Source: a virus. From it: a stretch of DNA of 47,034 nucleotides. This document shows positions 22,646-31,388 of this stretch, one piece after another. The stretch covers positions 1 through 47,034 of the IMG/VR virus record IMGVR_UViG_3300032053_000133; one strand, given 5' to 3'. Both the position numbers and the translations under genes were made by a program. The notes under the pieces are model-generated. The model had not been told where the DNA came from. It saw only the letters and a list, made by a program, of their open reading frames with translations, and searched no databases. Within the stretch, counting starts at the first letter, position 1. Each line of letters begins with the position of its first letter.

Positions 22646-25292
22646 TGATCTTTCCCTCTCTCCATTTCTTCTGCTCGAAGAGAGTGCAGGAATTCAGCTT
22701 GAGCGCGCTGCCGACAGCTTCGGCATTGGTGAATTTGCAGGCGATATATTGAGCGTTGCCGAACATTTCGGCCTGGTCCTTGATCGGGACCCGAATATCG
22801 AGATCCACCGATCCGCTTGGCGTCGCCCCGGCATGGACAGATTGGCGGAAGGCCGTCTCTGCCTGGTCGATGTAAAAATCGACGGTCAGGTTGTAGGTTG
22901 ACGGGAGTTCATATTCGAGTTCGAAATGATCGAAGATGAATTTGACCGGCATCTTGATCCACGGCGTCCTGGCCGTAGCTGTGATGTTATTCCCCACCCC
23001 ATCGACATCCGCGCCTTCGCAGAGATAGATAAACCCGTCCTGCGTTCCCATGTAGAGTTGCAGGACGCCGTTGGAGTCCCGGGCCTCTCCGATCCAGGAC
23101 GGCGCCTTCTTGAATTGGAAGAGGAAGAAGCATTGCCCTTTCAGGTAATTGCAGACGACAACCTGCTCCGTGCCGGCCGATCGGTCGGCAATCGTCAGCC
23201 AGATCTCGTTGAATTGCTTGTTGTGGGCGCTGATATTCAGGGCGTACTTGGTTTTATCCAGAGTCGCCAGAGTCTTCGAGATCGGCAGCGAGAACAAGGT
23301 CGAGAATCCTTCGCAGCCGTTAAAAACCTCCCATCCACGGAAAGATAGGAAGGTGAGTAAGCCGTAAGTCTCCTGAAGAGACGCCGGGGCGACACATCCG
23401 AAATCCTTGCAGACCTCGTATCTTCCGTAATTGCCGGAAGACTTTTTCCGAATGACATAAATGGAGTTTCTCTTGAAGACATAAAGATCCCCCTTATAAA
23501 CGATCAGGCCGGTCCCGGTGTCGCTCTGCTCGCCCATGCGGACGGAGACGAATCTGTCGGTGATCGAAAAATGCTCCGGCCGGTTCGTGTCGGAATAATA
23601 AACGATGTTTTCGTCTTCATCAAGGACCCACAGGCGATCGTCCCACCAGGCCGAGTATTTTCCCTTGGGAACGATGTCGCAATCCCAGCGCATGGCTTCG
23701 CCGAGCGCGGATTGGGAACTGTTATCAACGAAGGTCGTCGTGGCGTTCGGGATAGTGGCGGCAAGGTAAAAATCGGTCCCGCCGGCCGTCGTCCGATAGA
23801 TGTTTTTGTAATCCACCTGGCCGGGTCCGGTATCGCTGGAGACCGGGATCGAAGAAAGGGTCACTTTCTGATGATTCGTCGAGACGGCCATAGCCGTGCA
23901 GGTGAAGGTCCAGGTATTGGTAGCGGTGTGCCCGGTCGTGGCCGCCCAATTGAGAATGATCCCGTAAGGGAGATAGCATTTCGCGAAAAGGATGTTCGCC
24001 GTTGAATTCCAGGTGACCCCGCCGTCTTCGGACCATTTGAAGGTGTCGGGCGTCCCCGTACCGTCTATATTTATGACGAAGGTTCTCGTTTTATCTCCCG
24101 TATAGACGCCCGTGACCGTCATATCATTCAGCCCGGGCGCTACGCTGAAAGCAACGGTCCCGATCTTTGAGATTATCGGATTCGAATATCCGCCGTAGTT
24201 GCCCGAGCGAATGTAGCAGACGGCATAGCGAACCTGCCCCAGGATGTTCCCGCCGGCGGTCGTGCCGACCGTGAAATTGTCGATCTTGACGTCGGTCGCG
24301 TAGGTGTACCCCTTGGCGAGAAGCTGGATCTTGCCCGTGTAGGCCTCGGTCTTATAATTGCAAAAGTAGTCGCCATACCCGTAATCGTCCATGTAGATTG
24401 AGACGTACTCTTCCCCGGGGTCTTTGGTGTTGATGTAGAATTTGAAGCGGTGCCACTTGTCCAGGTCGATCTTCATGCCGGCGGCGACCCAGCCGGTCCC
24501 GGAATACACATAGAGATCGTTCTTATCGACCCGGATCTGGCAGCAGATTCTCCCGTTATAGGCGTTCATCTGGAAGTAGTTGGCTCCCTGGTAGCAATCC
24601 ATGGCGTCAAAATAGATGTCGAGCTCGATGCCGAGTTCGGGGCCGAATCCGGCGATCGTCCTGGTCCTCTGGGCTAGGTCTCCGTTGACGCCCGTGCAGA
24701 GAAGCTTCATGCAAGATTTGCTGTCGAAAGTCTCCTGGTTCGAAACCCCCAGGCCGAGGTCTTCGCTGGCCCAATCCGTGATGACGGCCATGTCGTCGGT
24801 GCAAAGAGAGGCGTCATAGCTCGCCGCAATGGTGGGCAAGGTCGTCGGCGCGGTGATCCCGGCCTGGACCTTGGTCCCATCCGAAAGGATCATCACGTTC
24901 TCAATTTCCGAAAGGACGTAGATCCGATTTTGGAGCTCTATGATTTTGACCGGGTGAGCGAGCGTCGAGGCCCAGGTGTGGATGGCCGTCCAGGACCCGC
25001 TGCCGACCTTCCGCCAGATCTTCGCTTCTGTGACGGCGATGTAGCAGAAATTCGCCGATGCGTCATAGTAGGTCCCAAAGGCGAAGACATCGACGTTGTC
25101 CGTGCTGGCGAAATGCGTGACCTCCAGGAGGCCGCCGCGCTTCTCGATTCTCTCTCCATCCTTCGCAATCCGCCAATTGACCATCTTGAGAAGGTTCTTG
25201 ATCGACATCCCCGTCGTGGCGGACATTTCGTTGATCCCGCCGGCGATGACGAAATCGATCTGGCTAAGGTCTCTCGCGGTTTCAAATTGCAT
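22638..25292 (-). CDS. Tail protein with propeller-like repeats, nozzle/stabilisation type (884 aa)
   Basis: The C-terminal half (residues about 500-800) has propeller-type blades: YSAWWDDRLWVLDEDENIVYYSD, GLIVYKGDLYVFKRNSIYVI, NEIWLTIADRS, GVLQLYMGTQDGFIYLCEG. The N-terminal part begins with a DFVIAGGINEMSA segment and further blade-like repeats (IIELQNRIYVLSEIENVMILSDG). The middle (about 175-340) looks like a lectin-type beta sandwich. This resembles podoviral tail nozzle or stabilisation proteins such as P22 gp10, which seal the portal channel; assignment is by pattern and gene order (after adaptor genes, before the fibre). It overlaps the fibre gene by 8 bases. Confidence 0.6.
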   Translation of the reverse strand: MQFETARDLSQIDFVIAGGINEMSATTGMSIKNLLKMVNWRIAKDGERIEKRGGLLEVTHFASTDNVDVFAFGTYYDASANFCYIAVTEAKIWRKVGSGSWTAIHTWASTLAHPVKIIELQNRIYVLSEIENVMILSDGTKVQAGITAPTTLPTIAASYDASLCTDDMAVITDWASEDLGLGVSNQETFDSKSCMKLLCTGVNGDLAQRTRTIAGFGPELGIELDIYFDAMDCYQGANYFQMNAYNGRICCQIRVDKNDLYVYSGTGWVAAGMKIDLDKWHRFKFYINTKDPGEEYVSIYMDDYGYGDYFCNYKTEAYTGKIQLLAKGYTYATDVKIDNFTVGTTAGGNILGQVRYAVCYIRSGNYGGYSNPIISKIGTVAFSVAPGLNDMTVTGVYTGDKTRTFVINIDGTGTPDTFKWSEDGGVTWNSTANILFAKCYLPYGIILNWAATTGHTATNTWTFTCTAMAVSTNHQKVTLSSIPVSSDTGPGQVDYKNIYRTTAGGTDFYLAATIPNATTTFVDNSSQSALGEAMRWDCDIVPKGKYSAWWDDRLWVLDEDENIVYYSDTNRPEHFSITDRFVSVRMGEQSDTGTGLIVYKGDLYVFKRNSIYVIRKKSSGNYGRYEVCKDFGCVAPASLQETYGLLTFLSFRGWEVFNGCEGFSTLFSLPISKTLATLDKTKYALNISAHNKQFNEIWLTIADRSAGTEQVVVCNYLKGQCFFLFQFKKAPSWIGEARDSNGVLQLYMGTQDGFIYLCEGADVDGVGNNITATARTPWIKMPVKFIFDHFELEYELPSTYNLTVDFYIDQAETAFRQSVHAGATPSGSVDLDIRVPIKDQAEMFGNAQYIACKFTNAEAVGSALKLNSCTLFEQKKWREGKING

Positions 25293-25300
25293 GGTGGGCC

Positions 25301-26017
25301 CTAATCGAAAAACCCGTACTTGTCGAAGAATGCCGGATCCTGGCTGTCATACCGCATCTTGTCCACAGCCGACCCCTTGACGAATTTCGGCTGTTGCTGG
25401 ATGACGCCGCCCAGGATGTCGGTCACCCGCTTCATCGTGTAGGCGTACATGTCTTCCCAGCCGGCCCCCTTCTTTACGCCGAAGGTCTTGGAGATCAGGA
25501 CGCAGGCCATCATTGGGATGAGCCTCTGGGCCATCCGCGGGATATAGGTCGGCCCTGCGCTCGGAATCGAAGCTGCCTCGGGCACGATCAGGTAGGCGAT
25601 CGCGTAGTTCGTTCTGTTGGCCGAAGCCTTGGGAAAGAAGACGATGGAGTTTCCCTTGAGGGTCCAAGCGTCCGGGTCGCTCTTGGTCTCGCCGGTGGTT
25701 TGAAGGAAAGCCTCGTCGTTGTAATCAACGTAAGGGATAAGGGTCGGGTTCTCGCCCGAGACGTTTCGCCGGACCCCCCAGATCCTCAGAAATTCCGTGG
25801 TCAGGGCGTACTCGGTCTTGGTCGTGTCGAGAGAGATATTCTCGGTCTTCATGAATTGGTGGGGGATCGATTCGCACAGATCCAGGACGACGAGTTCGGC
25901 CGCGTTGTTGATGAAGAAATCCAGCAGGTAATTGGAAGCGTCGAGCCTGGCCGTGGCCTCGCTCGAATAATCGTGCAGAAGATTTCGGACAGAAAGCCTT
26001 AGTTCGTCTAGGGTCAT
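25301..26017 (-). CDS. Head-tail adaptor-like protein, copy 1 (238 aa)
   Basis: AGGAGG precedes the ATG. N-terminal LDELRLSVRNLLHDYSS, then NYLLDFFINNAAELVVLDLCESIP; middle EFLRIWGVRRN; C-terminal ARNs of helices around RMAQRLIPMMACVLISK. The neighbouring gene at 26033 has the same layout (AVRNLVKSQSS, VLLDFFINAAAKIVVLDLAKN), so the two are paralogues. Helical proteins at this place, between capsid and tail nozzle genes, usually form the ring joining portal and tail. Exact family not recognised. Confidence 0.55.
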   Translation of the reverse strand: MTLDELRLSVRNLLHDYSSEATARLDASNYLLDFFINNAAELVVLDLCESIPHQFMKTENISLDTTKTEYALTTEFLRIWGVRRNVSGENPTLIPYVDYNDEAFLQTTGETKSDPDAWTLKGNSIVFFPKASANRTNYAIAYLIVPEAASIPSAGPTYIPRMAQRLIPMMACVLISKTFGVKKGAGWEDMYAYTMKRVTDILGGVIQQQPKFVKGSAVDKMRYDSQDPAFFDKYGFFD

Positions 26018-26032
26018 GGAGACCTCCTACCG

Positions 26033-26956
26033 TCAAACCTCGCCTTTTTGGGTCGGGACATCGGCCTCCGAGACCTGGGTTAAATTCTTCGGTTGGCCGA
26101 GGACCGGAATCGAGAGGATGGCCACGGTCTTCGTGATCTGCAAAGCGTAGAGCTCAAGATACTTCGAGTTGTCCACCTCGAGCATGGCGCCGATCTCGAT
26201 CGCAGCCATGAGAGCGATCAGGGGTTGGGCCACGGCCGGAATAAGCGTTGGGCCATCCGTTCCGATCGGATCCGTCTCGGTCGCGATGTAATAGACCGAA
26301 GCGTAGGTCGAGAGGGCCGCCGAGACGGTCGGGAAGAAATAGAGGATCTTCCCGAGCAGGGTCCAATAGGCCGGCGCGGCTGCGGCCGCCGTTGCCAAGG
26401 CCCGGGCCATGACTTCGGGCGACCAGGGGACATAAGGGATCGGTGTCATATCGCTCTTCTTGAAGATCTGCCAGATCTGGAGCCAGGCCGCCGAGAGTGC
26501 GACCGCCGGTGAAGCATTGCAGAGTACGGTGACGTTGACCTTGGCCCCCGTCCCGCCGCCCTGCGTTGTGGCTACCCCGGTCGCGACCGCATAGCCGGAT
26601 CCGACCGCAATGACAGAATTGATTGCGGTTAGGGCGTTGCCAGAGATTGTGACGTGCAGCTTCCCGCCGGTCCCGGCGCCGCCGACGGCCAAAACCTGGT
26701 CGCCGTTGGTGTAGCCGGTTCCCGCCGCATTGATCGTGCAGGTCTTCAAGCCTCCCGCCGAAAGAGGAAGGCTCACATCTTCGGACGCGATGAAGCTCTC
26801 CGGCGTGTTCTTCGCGAGATCTAGGACAACGATCTTGGCCGCCGCGTTGATGAAGAAATCGAGGAGGACGTTGTCGGAAGGGAAGAGGGTGCCGACATCG
26901 CTCGATTGAGACTTGACCAGGTTTCGGACCGCCGCCCGGATTGCCGCTAGGTTCAT
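26033..26956 (-). CDS. Head-tail adaptor-like protein, copy 2 with inserted domain (307 aa)
   Basis: Paralogue of the 238-aa protein at 25301 with an insertion of about 80 residues (about 67-147) that is Gly/Thr-rich: GTGYTNGDQVLAV, then AVGSGYAVATGV. Segments of this GTGYTxGD type are known from many phage structural proteins as surface beta modules. TAGGAG precedes the ATG. The copy keeps the N- and C-terminal helices of its partner, so both may sit in the same connector ring or in two stacked rings. Confidence 0.55.
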   Translation of the reverse strand: MNLAAIRAAVRNLVKSQSSDVGTLFPSDNVLLDFFINAAAKIVVLDLAKNTPESFIASEDVSLPLSAGGLKTCTINAAGTGYTNGDQVLAVGGAGTGGKLHVTISGNALTAINSVIAVGSGYAVATGVATTQGGGTGAKVNVTVLCNASPAVALSAAWLQIWQIFKKSDMTPIPYVPWSPEVMARALATAAAAAPAYWTLLGKILYFFPTVSAALSTYASVYYIATETDPIGTDGPTLIPAVAQPLIALMAAIEIGAMLEVDNSKYLELYALQITKTVAILSIPVLGQPKNLTQVSEADVPTQKGEV

Positions 26957-26965
26957 CGTGTTCTC

Positions 26966-27391
26966 CTACGATATGGTGTGCCTTCGATTGTATTTGTAGT
27001 CTTCAATGAATCCTTCCGCCATCTGCTCCTGCCCGAGCTCGATTTTCTTCTTCTTGGCTTTCTTGTTCCGGGCGATGATCTCCCGGAGCTCCGCGTCTTC
27101 TCCGCCAGGACGGTTGGCCGCGATTCGTCTCCTTCGCCGGAGATCGTCGAGAATGCTGTCGATCGGGTGATCGAAAACCGCCACGGTCGGATCCTTGATG
27201 CGCATTTTAAGAGATACGCCTTTCATGATGACGCGGTTCCTGCCGTCACTCGTCACGGATCCCGGAATTTCGACTTTCCTCGAAAAATTCATTCGCACCT
27301 TGACCTCATAATAGCGGTACTCTTCGTTGAAAACGACAAAGTACCGCGGGTCGATGAAGGAGAGCTCCCGTTCAAACCACCTCGGGACCAT
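26966..27391 (-). CDS. Hypothetical structural-operon protein (141 aa)
   Basis: Contains a beta-rich N-terminal half (YFVVFNEEYRYYEVKVRM; NRVIMKGVSLKMRIKDP) and a strongly basic C-terminal half (DDLRRRRRIAANRPG; NKKAKKKKIELG). The phrase KGVSLKMRIKDPTVAVFD resembles TGVTLKLRMKDRLTIVEL in the next protein, suggesting a shared small domain. Start at 27391 overlaps the upstream gene by 20 bases. Confidence 0.5.
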   Translation of the reverse strand: MVPRWFERELSFIDPRYFVVFNEEYRYYEVKVRMNFSRKVEIPGSVTSDGRNRVIMKGVSLKMRIKDPTVAVFDHPIDSILDDLRRRRRIAANRPGGEDAELREIIARNKKAKKKKIELGQEQMAEGFIEDYKYNRRHTIS

Positions 27392-27866
27392 CTGCCTTCT
27401 CGGCGGGAGCCGGAGTCTCTTCGTGAGGCTGGCCGTACTTGATCATCTTGTAGGTCCCCAGGTCTTCCCGGGAAATCTTCTCTTCCTTGTCCAGCTTATC
27501 GACTAGACCCTTGAGGAAGGAAATCTCCGATTCGGTGAAATGGAACGGTCTCGGCCGATCATTCTTGTCGTCCCAGCGCCATCCGAGTTGCGGGAGCGGG
27601 TCCCCCTTCGAATCCTTTGGGACTTCCCAATCCCCGTTTTTGTCTTTTTTCGCCTCGATTCCGCCCTGATAATTCGGGCGCCAATTGAGGTGCGTGATGT
27701 CTCCCTGGGTGACTTTCACCTTTTCCTGGATGTCTGCGGAAAGGATCTGGGCCACCAATCCGGCATGTTGCGGGAGAAGCTCGACGATCGTCAGGCGGTC
27801 CTTCATCCTCAATTTGAGGGTGACCCCCGTGATCGTTGCCGGCACTCCGGGTTTTCCTTTTGGCAT
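27372..27866 (-). CDS. Hypothetical structural-operon protein (164 aa)
   Basis: GAAGGAGG precedes the ATG. TITGVTLKLRMKDRLTIVELLPQ near the N-terminus is similar to part of the 141-aa protein downstream. The middle is Trp/Lys/Asp-rich (WRPNYQGGIEAKKDKNGDW; GWRWDDKNDRPRPFHF). The C-terminal part is helical (FLKGLVDKLDKEEKISREDL) with a Pro/Ala/Glu tail. No family assigned. Confidence 0.5.
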   Translation of the reverse strand: MPKGKPGVPATITGVTLKLRMKDRLTIVELLPQHAGLVAQILSADIQEKVKVTQGDITHLNWRPNYQGGIEAKKDKNGDWEVPKDSKGDPLPQLGWRWDDKNDRPRPFHFTESEISFLKGLVDKLDKEEKISREDLGTYKMIKYGQPHEETPAPAEKADGPEVV

Positions 27867-27893
27867 ATCTGCCTCCTTCGTAAAATTTATAAC

Positions 27894-27907
27894 CGGGGCT
27901 TGCCCCG
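27894..27907 (-). terminator. Possible weak hairpin terminator/attenuator
   Basis: CGGGGC-AA-GCCCCG-type stem immediately after the TAA of the 178-aa gene, followed on the minus strand by GTTATAAATTTTA. The stem is six pairs and the T-run is broken, so only partial termination or mRNA end protection is likely. Confidence 0.3.
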
Positions 27908-27908
27908 T

Positions 27909-28445
27909 TTATTTCAAATAGACGTACACGACCACACTCGACGAAGTGATGGCCGCCAGGACCAGGTTCCTGAATTCGAACCCGTTCGGCCCGAAATCGA
28001 CCTCTTCCATCTTCGCGCTCGTCGCCTGGGAGAGAAGTTGGATCGCTTTCTGCGGGGTGATGACGTCGAAGGTGTAGGCCGCCGCCGCCTCGTTCGTCAA
28101 GGTGTCTCCGGCGCAGATGATCGCGTCATCGCTTGTCCGGGTCGTGACCCGGAATAGGCCGATGTTGTTTCCGGTCGATGTGTTGCGGATGACGATGAAG
28201 TCTCCGACCGCGACATTGCCGGTCGTGAATGCCCCGACGCTCGTGATCGTCGTTGTGAGCGTCACGGCGCACGTTGCTTTTGCTCCCTGGGACTTCGGCG
28301 TAGCGCCCAGGTTGACGACATCGAAGCGGCAGGCATCGGCGGCCGCGTTCGGGATGAGGATGATTTTCCTGACGGTGACGGGGACCTTGAAGAGGGTCGC
28401 CGCCGTGTCCAGGACAAGCGGATTTACTCCGGTGAGATTCGCCAT
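27909..28445 (-). CDS. Putative virion decoration/structural protein (178 aa)
   Basis: AAGGAGG precedes the ATG. Beta-rich and Thr/Ala-rich throughout (ATCAVTLTTTITSVGAFTTGNVAVGDF; SSSVVVYVYL at the end), with VRKIILIPNAAAD near the N-terminus. This composition fits a capsid or tail decoration protein of jelly-roll or Ig type. It is bracketed by two hairpins, suggesting independent expression or mRNA processing. Confidence 0.5.
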   Translation of the reverse strand: MANLTGVNPLVLDTAATLFKVPVTVRKIILIPNAAADACRFDVVNLGATPKSQGAKATCAVTLTTTITSVGAFTTGNVAVGDFIVIRNTSTGNNIGLFRVTTRTSDDAIICAGDTLTNEAAAAYTFDVITPQKAIQLLSQATSAKMEEVDFGPNGFEFRNLVLAAITSSSVVVYVYLK

Positions 28446-28454
28446 ATTCCCTCC

Positions 28455-28640
28455 TTATGCGGGGACTTCTGGGATTTGATAGGTAGCGACTGTGCAGTAG
28501 CCGACCAACTTGATCTTTTCCCCTAAACAGACAGGGCAGGGAACTTCCGTCATGGTTGGCCCAGCCCCGACTGGGGCTAGAATCGTCCCGTCTCCTCCGC
28601 AAGTCAAGCAGATGTTGTAGAGCTTATAGGCTTCTGCCAT
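28455..28640 (-). CDS. Small double-CxxC zinc-ribbon protein (61 aa)
   Basis: AAGGAGG precedes the ATG. CLTCGGDG at residues about 11-18 and CPVCLGE at 35-41 form a DnaJ-like zinc-ribbon pattern (CxxCxG and CxxC); one further Cys lies near residue 49. It could act in virion assembly or as a small metal-binding structural piece. Its ribosome binding site lies just below the hairpin at 28659. Confidence 0.6.
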   Translation of the reverse strand: MAEAYKLYNICLTCGGDGTILAPVGAGPTMTEVPCPVCLGEKIKLVGYCTVATYQIPEVPA

Positions 28641-28658
28641 CTTGACCTCCTTTTGAAA

Positions 28659-28684
28659 GGAAGGGAGCCTTTCGGCTCCCTTCC
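28659..28684 (-). terminator. Hairpin terminator after the beta-helix gene
   Basis: An 11-bp stem (GGAAGGGAGCC on the minus strand) closes a GAAA-type tetraloop and is followed by TTTC. It lies 10 bases after the stop of the 310-aa gene. The T-run is short, so it may be a partial terminator or a 3'-end stabiliser within the late operon. Confidence 0.5.
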
Positions 28685-28694
28685 CAAAAGATCA

Positions 28695-29627
28695 TTAGGT
28701 GATTGCGATGGCGGTTATCCCGAGATAATTCCGTCCCGCGTACCCCGTTCTCTTGCTGATGCAGGCGGCATCGTTGGCGAAGTAGTTGAACTGATTTCCG
28801 TCGATGAAAAGATACCCCGCCGTGGGCGTATTCGTAACCTTGATTCCAATGGCCGCCGAATTGTCGGGAGTGGTGAACCGGTTGTCCAGCAACCAACCGT
28901 ACGGCCGGCTGGTGCCGTTCGGGATATACTCGATCCCGATCGCGGAAGCGTTGACCTGAAAGTGGCATCTTCGGATCGTGCTTCCATACCCGCAATTCGC
29001 ATAGATGTTGCAAGTCACGTAGCCTTGGAAGTAGCAGTCCTCGATGACCGTACAGGGCGCGTCCGTCCCGACCCCTCCAACCGTGATGGCCTTCAAGGCA
29101 TCCCCATTTCCGCCGAAGTAACAGTCGTGGATGTGCGTCCTCCAGCCGTGGAAATTCGCAGAGTCCGGGGCGATCTCGATGCTCGTCCCCGCACCTTGGT
29201 GATGGATGCCGAGATGAGCGATCTCAACCATGTGGGCCTTGATGACGAACAGCGAAGTCGTTGCGTGTGTGTGGATGGACGGAGATCCCCATTGGAATTG
29301 GGACGTCATCCCGCCGATGATTTTCAGCCCGTTCTGGGTAATGGTGATCGGAAGGTCCGTCTCCAGCATCGCCGGCATCGTGGTGCCGGATGCGGGAAGG
29401 ACGACAATTACGTCCCAAGCCGCGGCCTTCGAATGCACGGCATAGGCGAGCGTAAGGAACGGTTGGCTTGGAGACAGCCCGTCGTTGGAGTTGGACCCTG
29501 TGTTTCTCACGTAATACGTCTTCCCGACCGGATTCGAGGTGTCAAACAGAACGTCCTTCCCAAACCTGACGTTCCTGGGAATACGAAAATAGCCATCTGC
29601 TTCTGTAAATCCTCTTAGATTCGGCAT
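28695..29627 (-). CDS. Right-handed beta-helix protein (310 aa)
   Basis: TAGGAGG precedes the ATG. After a short N-terminal part (YYVRNTGSNSNDGLSPSQPFLTLAYAV), typical of pectate-lyase-like folds, come repeated short strands (ITQNGLKIIGG; MVEIAHLGIHHQ; THIHDCYFGGNG; TVIEDCYFQGY; STIRRCHFQVN; WLLDNRF; LFIDGNQFNYF), the coils of a parallel beta-helix. No catalytic acids are obvious. Such proteins act as phage tailspikes or capsid fibres; here the gene lies between the capsid gene set and the adaptor genes, so a head fibre or decoration is as likely as a tailspike. It sits between two terminators. Confidence 0.65.
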   Translation of the reverse strand: MPNLRGFTEADGYFRIPRNVRFGKDVLFDTSNPVGKTYYVRNTGSNSNDGLSPSQPFLTLAYAVHSKAAAWDVIVVLPASGTTMPAMLETDLPITITQNGLKIIGGMTSQFQWGSPSIHTHATTSLFVIKAHMVEIAHLGIHHQGAGTSIEIAPDSANFHGWRTHIHDCYFGGNGDALKAITVGGVGTDAPCTVIEDCYFQGYVTCNIYANCGYGSTIRRCHFQVNASAIGIEYIPNGTSRPYGWLLDNRFTTPDNSAAIGIKVTNTPTAGYLFIDGNQFNYFANDAACISKRTGYAGRNYLGITAIAIT

Positions 29628-29653
29628 TTTAGCGCCCTCCTAAGGCGCGTTTG

Positions 29654-29697
29654 AAAAAAGCGGGGCCTGCCGCTCTAGGGGGACGGTCAGGCCCCGC
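29654..29697 (-). terminator. Strong intrinsic terminator after the capsid genes
   Basis: Perfect 10-bp stem GCGGGGCCTG / CAGGCCCCGC with an 18-nt loop, followed on the minus strand by six Ts. It starts 10 bases after the stop of the 122-aa gene and ends the scaffold/capsid segment, letting capsid genes be made in excess over the tail genes further downstream. Confidence 0.8.
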
Positions 29698-29706
29698 AGA
29701 TCGGCC

Positions 29707-30075
29707 TTACGCGACCGCGCAGACCTGCGCGTCTCCGAGAAGGGTATTCCACTCGCCGAAGAGGAATATCCCATGCCATCCTTCATTGACGTCCGTGAAG
29801 GTGATGGTGTTCCCGTTGCGAAGGTTCGCAGGCGTTACGGCGACCGTACCTCCCCCGTCCGTCATGAAGAAGAGCCACTTGAGTTGACCCTCGTATCCGT
29901 TTGCCAGGGTTCTGGTTTCGGCCGCGGCGGCGCATTTCAGCGCCGTCACGGGGGTCGTGAGAGAGATCGCGCTCGCATTCGTCTCGTTGAGGTCGCCTCC
30001 GACCTGGACCTTCTGGGTGAAAATCGCCCGGAGCGCCTTGATCTTGTTGAGAAGTGGATTTGCTCCTTGGTACAT
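29707..30075 (-). CDS. Putative capsid-associated/decoration protein (122 aa)
   Basis: TAGGAG precedes the ATG. N-terminal PLLNKIKALRAIFTQKVQVGGD, then a beta-rich body (AISLTTPVTALKC; ETRTLANGYEGQLKWLFFMTDGGGTVAVTP; GNTITFTDVNEGWHGIFLF). Its place immediately after the major capsid gene and before a strong terminator is typical of a capsid decoration or head-completion protein. Confidence 0.55.
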   Translation of the reverse strand: MYQGANPLLNKIKALRAIFTQKVQVGGDLNETNASAISLTTPVTALKCAAAAETRTLANGYEGQLKWLFFMTDGGGTVAVTPANLRNGNTITFTDVNEGWHGIFLFGEWNTLLGDAQVCAVA

Positions 30076-30085
30076 AGCGTTTCTC

Positions 30086-31369
30086 CTATGTGCTGGAATG
30101 CTTCACGGCGGTAAGAACGCCGAGAGCTCTGGGTTTGGTCGTCCCGAAATTGTCGTACTTGACCAGGGACGCCACCCATTCGTCCTTGCCGTGGACGCGG
30201 GTCAGGATCCCGGAGTCTCCGGGGATCCAAGTCAGGCCGCCCTCCATCGGGGAATAGACCTGGAGAACGTCGTCATCGACGGCGAAGACCTTGTTGTCCG
30301 GGCAATCCGTGTCGTAGATGATCGGAATCTTGCCCTTGCGCGCGCCGTAGAAGACGAGCCCTTCCATGCCGCCCCAGAGGACGGTTTCCTTGGCGAGCCC
30401 CATGCTGTCGGCCGCCAGTTTCTGGTACCAGGCCCTCCAGATGACGTCGTTCGTCAAGAGAACCTTGATCCGGCCCCACTTGTCGCAGGCCATGATGAGC
30501 TCGAGCAACTTGTCGTCGGTGATCGGCAGGGAGCCTGCGGAAATGCTCTGCGCCTGGGCCCAGACATTCGCGGATCTCTGGACGCCCTGGAAATAGACCG
30601 GCGTGATGCCGATGTAGGGATCGCTGGCCGAAATGATGCCGTTGATGCCCATCGGGACGCCGATGCCGGCCGCGTGCGCGGCCCCGTAGGTGTCATGGTC
30701 GAAGATGTAGGCGTCGTTGGACGCCGTGACGGCCTCAGCCATGACCAGCGTCGCGGTTCCGTTGAGGTTGTCGGTGATGGTCGTGATCTCGACTTCCTCC
30801 GCCTCTAAGACACCCGCGGAGCTGTAAATATCGACGTCCATGCCTTCATCGAGGTAGTTCGCCGGGTTGGTGTACTTGGCCGAGTCCTGGCCGAAATAGG
30901 GGCCGTCGATCGTGACGATCGGCGAGTTGGACGAAGCGGCCGAAAGCTGGGCCAACCGCCCGGATCCGTCACCCCAATACATTCTGTTGAATTTGTTGGA
31001 GATCTGGATCAGAATTCCGTTGACTTCCGACTTGACGATTTCCATGACCGCGCCCTTGCCCTTCGCGCAGGCGTTGGTCAGGCCGTCGAATTGAAGCTGG
31101 GCGTACATCGACCTTTTCATGTAGAGGTTGAATTCGTCGTATTTGCCCTGCTTGGCGGTCGGCAAGCCGCTGGTGGACGAAGACCTGGCGCTTTTGGGGC
31201 TTCCCGTCTGGCACTTGAACGTCGCGTACTTGCCGACGACGTGTTCGGTATCCGTCTGGAAGCGATCGGCCAGGGTCGTGTTTTCCCGGATCTGGACGTT
31301 CATCCCGGGCAAAACAAATTCGAGAAAGATCTTGTCGGTAGCTCCTGTACCGAGCTGGAAAACAGACAT
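30086..31369 (-). CDS. Major capsid protein (427 aa)
   Basis: GGAGG precedes the ATG. Size, position after the scaffold-like gene, and content fit an HK97-fold capsid protein: N-terminal FLEFVLPGMNVQIRENTTLADR, a long helix-like region around 95-125 (GAVMEIVKSEVNGILIQISNKFNRMYWG), and a C-terminal domain with LLELIMACDKWGRIKVLLTNDVIWRAWYQKL and IPIIYDTDCPDNKVFAVD before strands at the end. I recognise the pattern of capsid proteins from P22-like portal phages with no N-terminal delta domain; identity is inferred from synteny as much as sequence. Confidence 0.75.
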   Translation of the reverse strand: MSVFQLGTGATDKIFLEFVLPGMNVQIRENTTLADRFQTDTEHVVGKYATFKCQTGSPKSARSSSTSGLPTAKQGKYDEFNLYMKRSMYAQLQFDGLTNACAKGKGAVMEIVKSEVNGILIQISNKFNRMYWGDGSGRLAQLSAASSNSPIVTIDGPYFGQDSAKYTNPANYLDEGMDVDIYSSAGVLEAEEVEITTITDNLNGTATLVMAEAVTASNDAYIFDHDTYGAAHAAGIGVPMGINGIISASDPYIGITPVYFQGVQRSANVWAQAQSISAGSLPITDDKLLELIMACDKWGRIKVLLTNDVIWRAWYQKLAADSMGLAKETVLWGGMEGLVFYGARKGKIPIIYDTDCPDNKVFAVDDDVLQVYSPMEGGLTWIPGDSGILTRVHGKDEWVASLVKYDNFGTTKPRALGVLTAVKHSST

Positions 31370-31388
31370 GTTAGCCTCCGCTAGAAAA

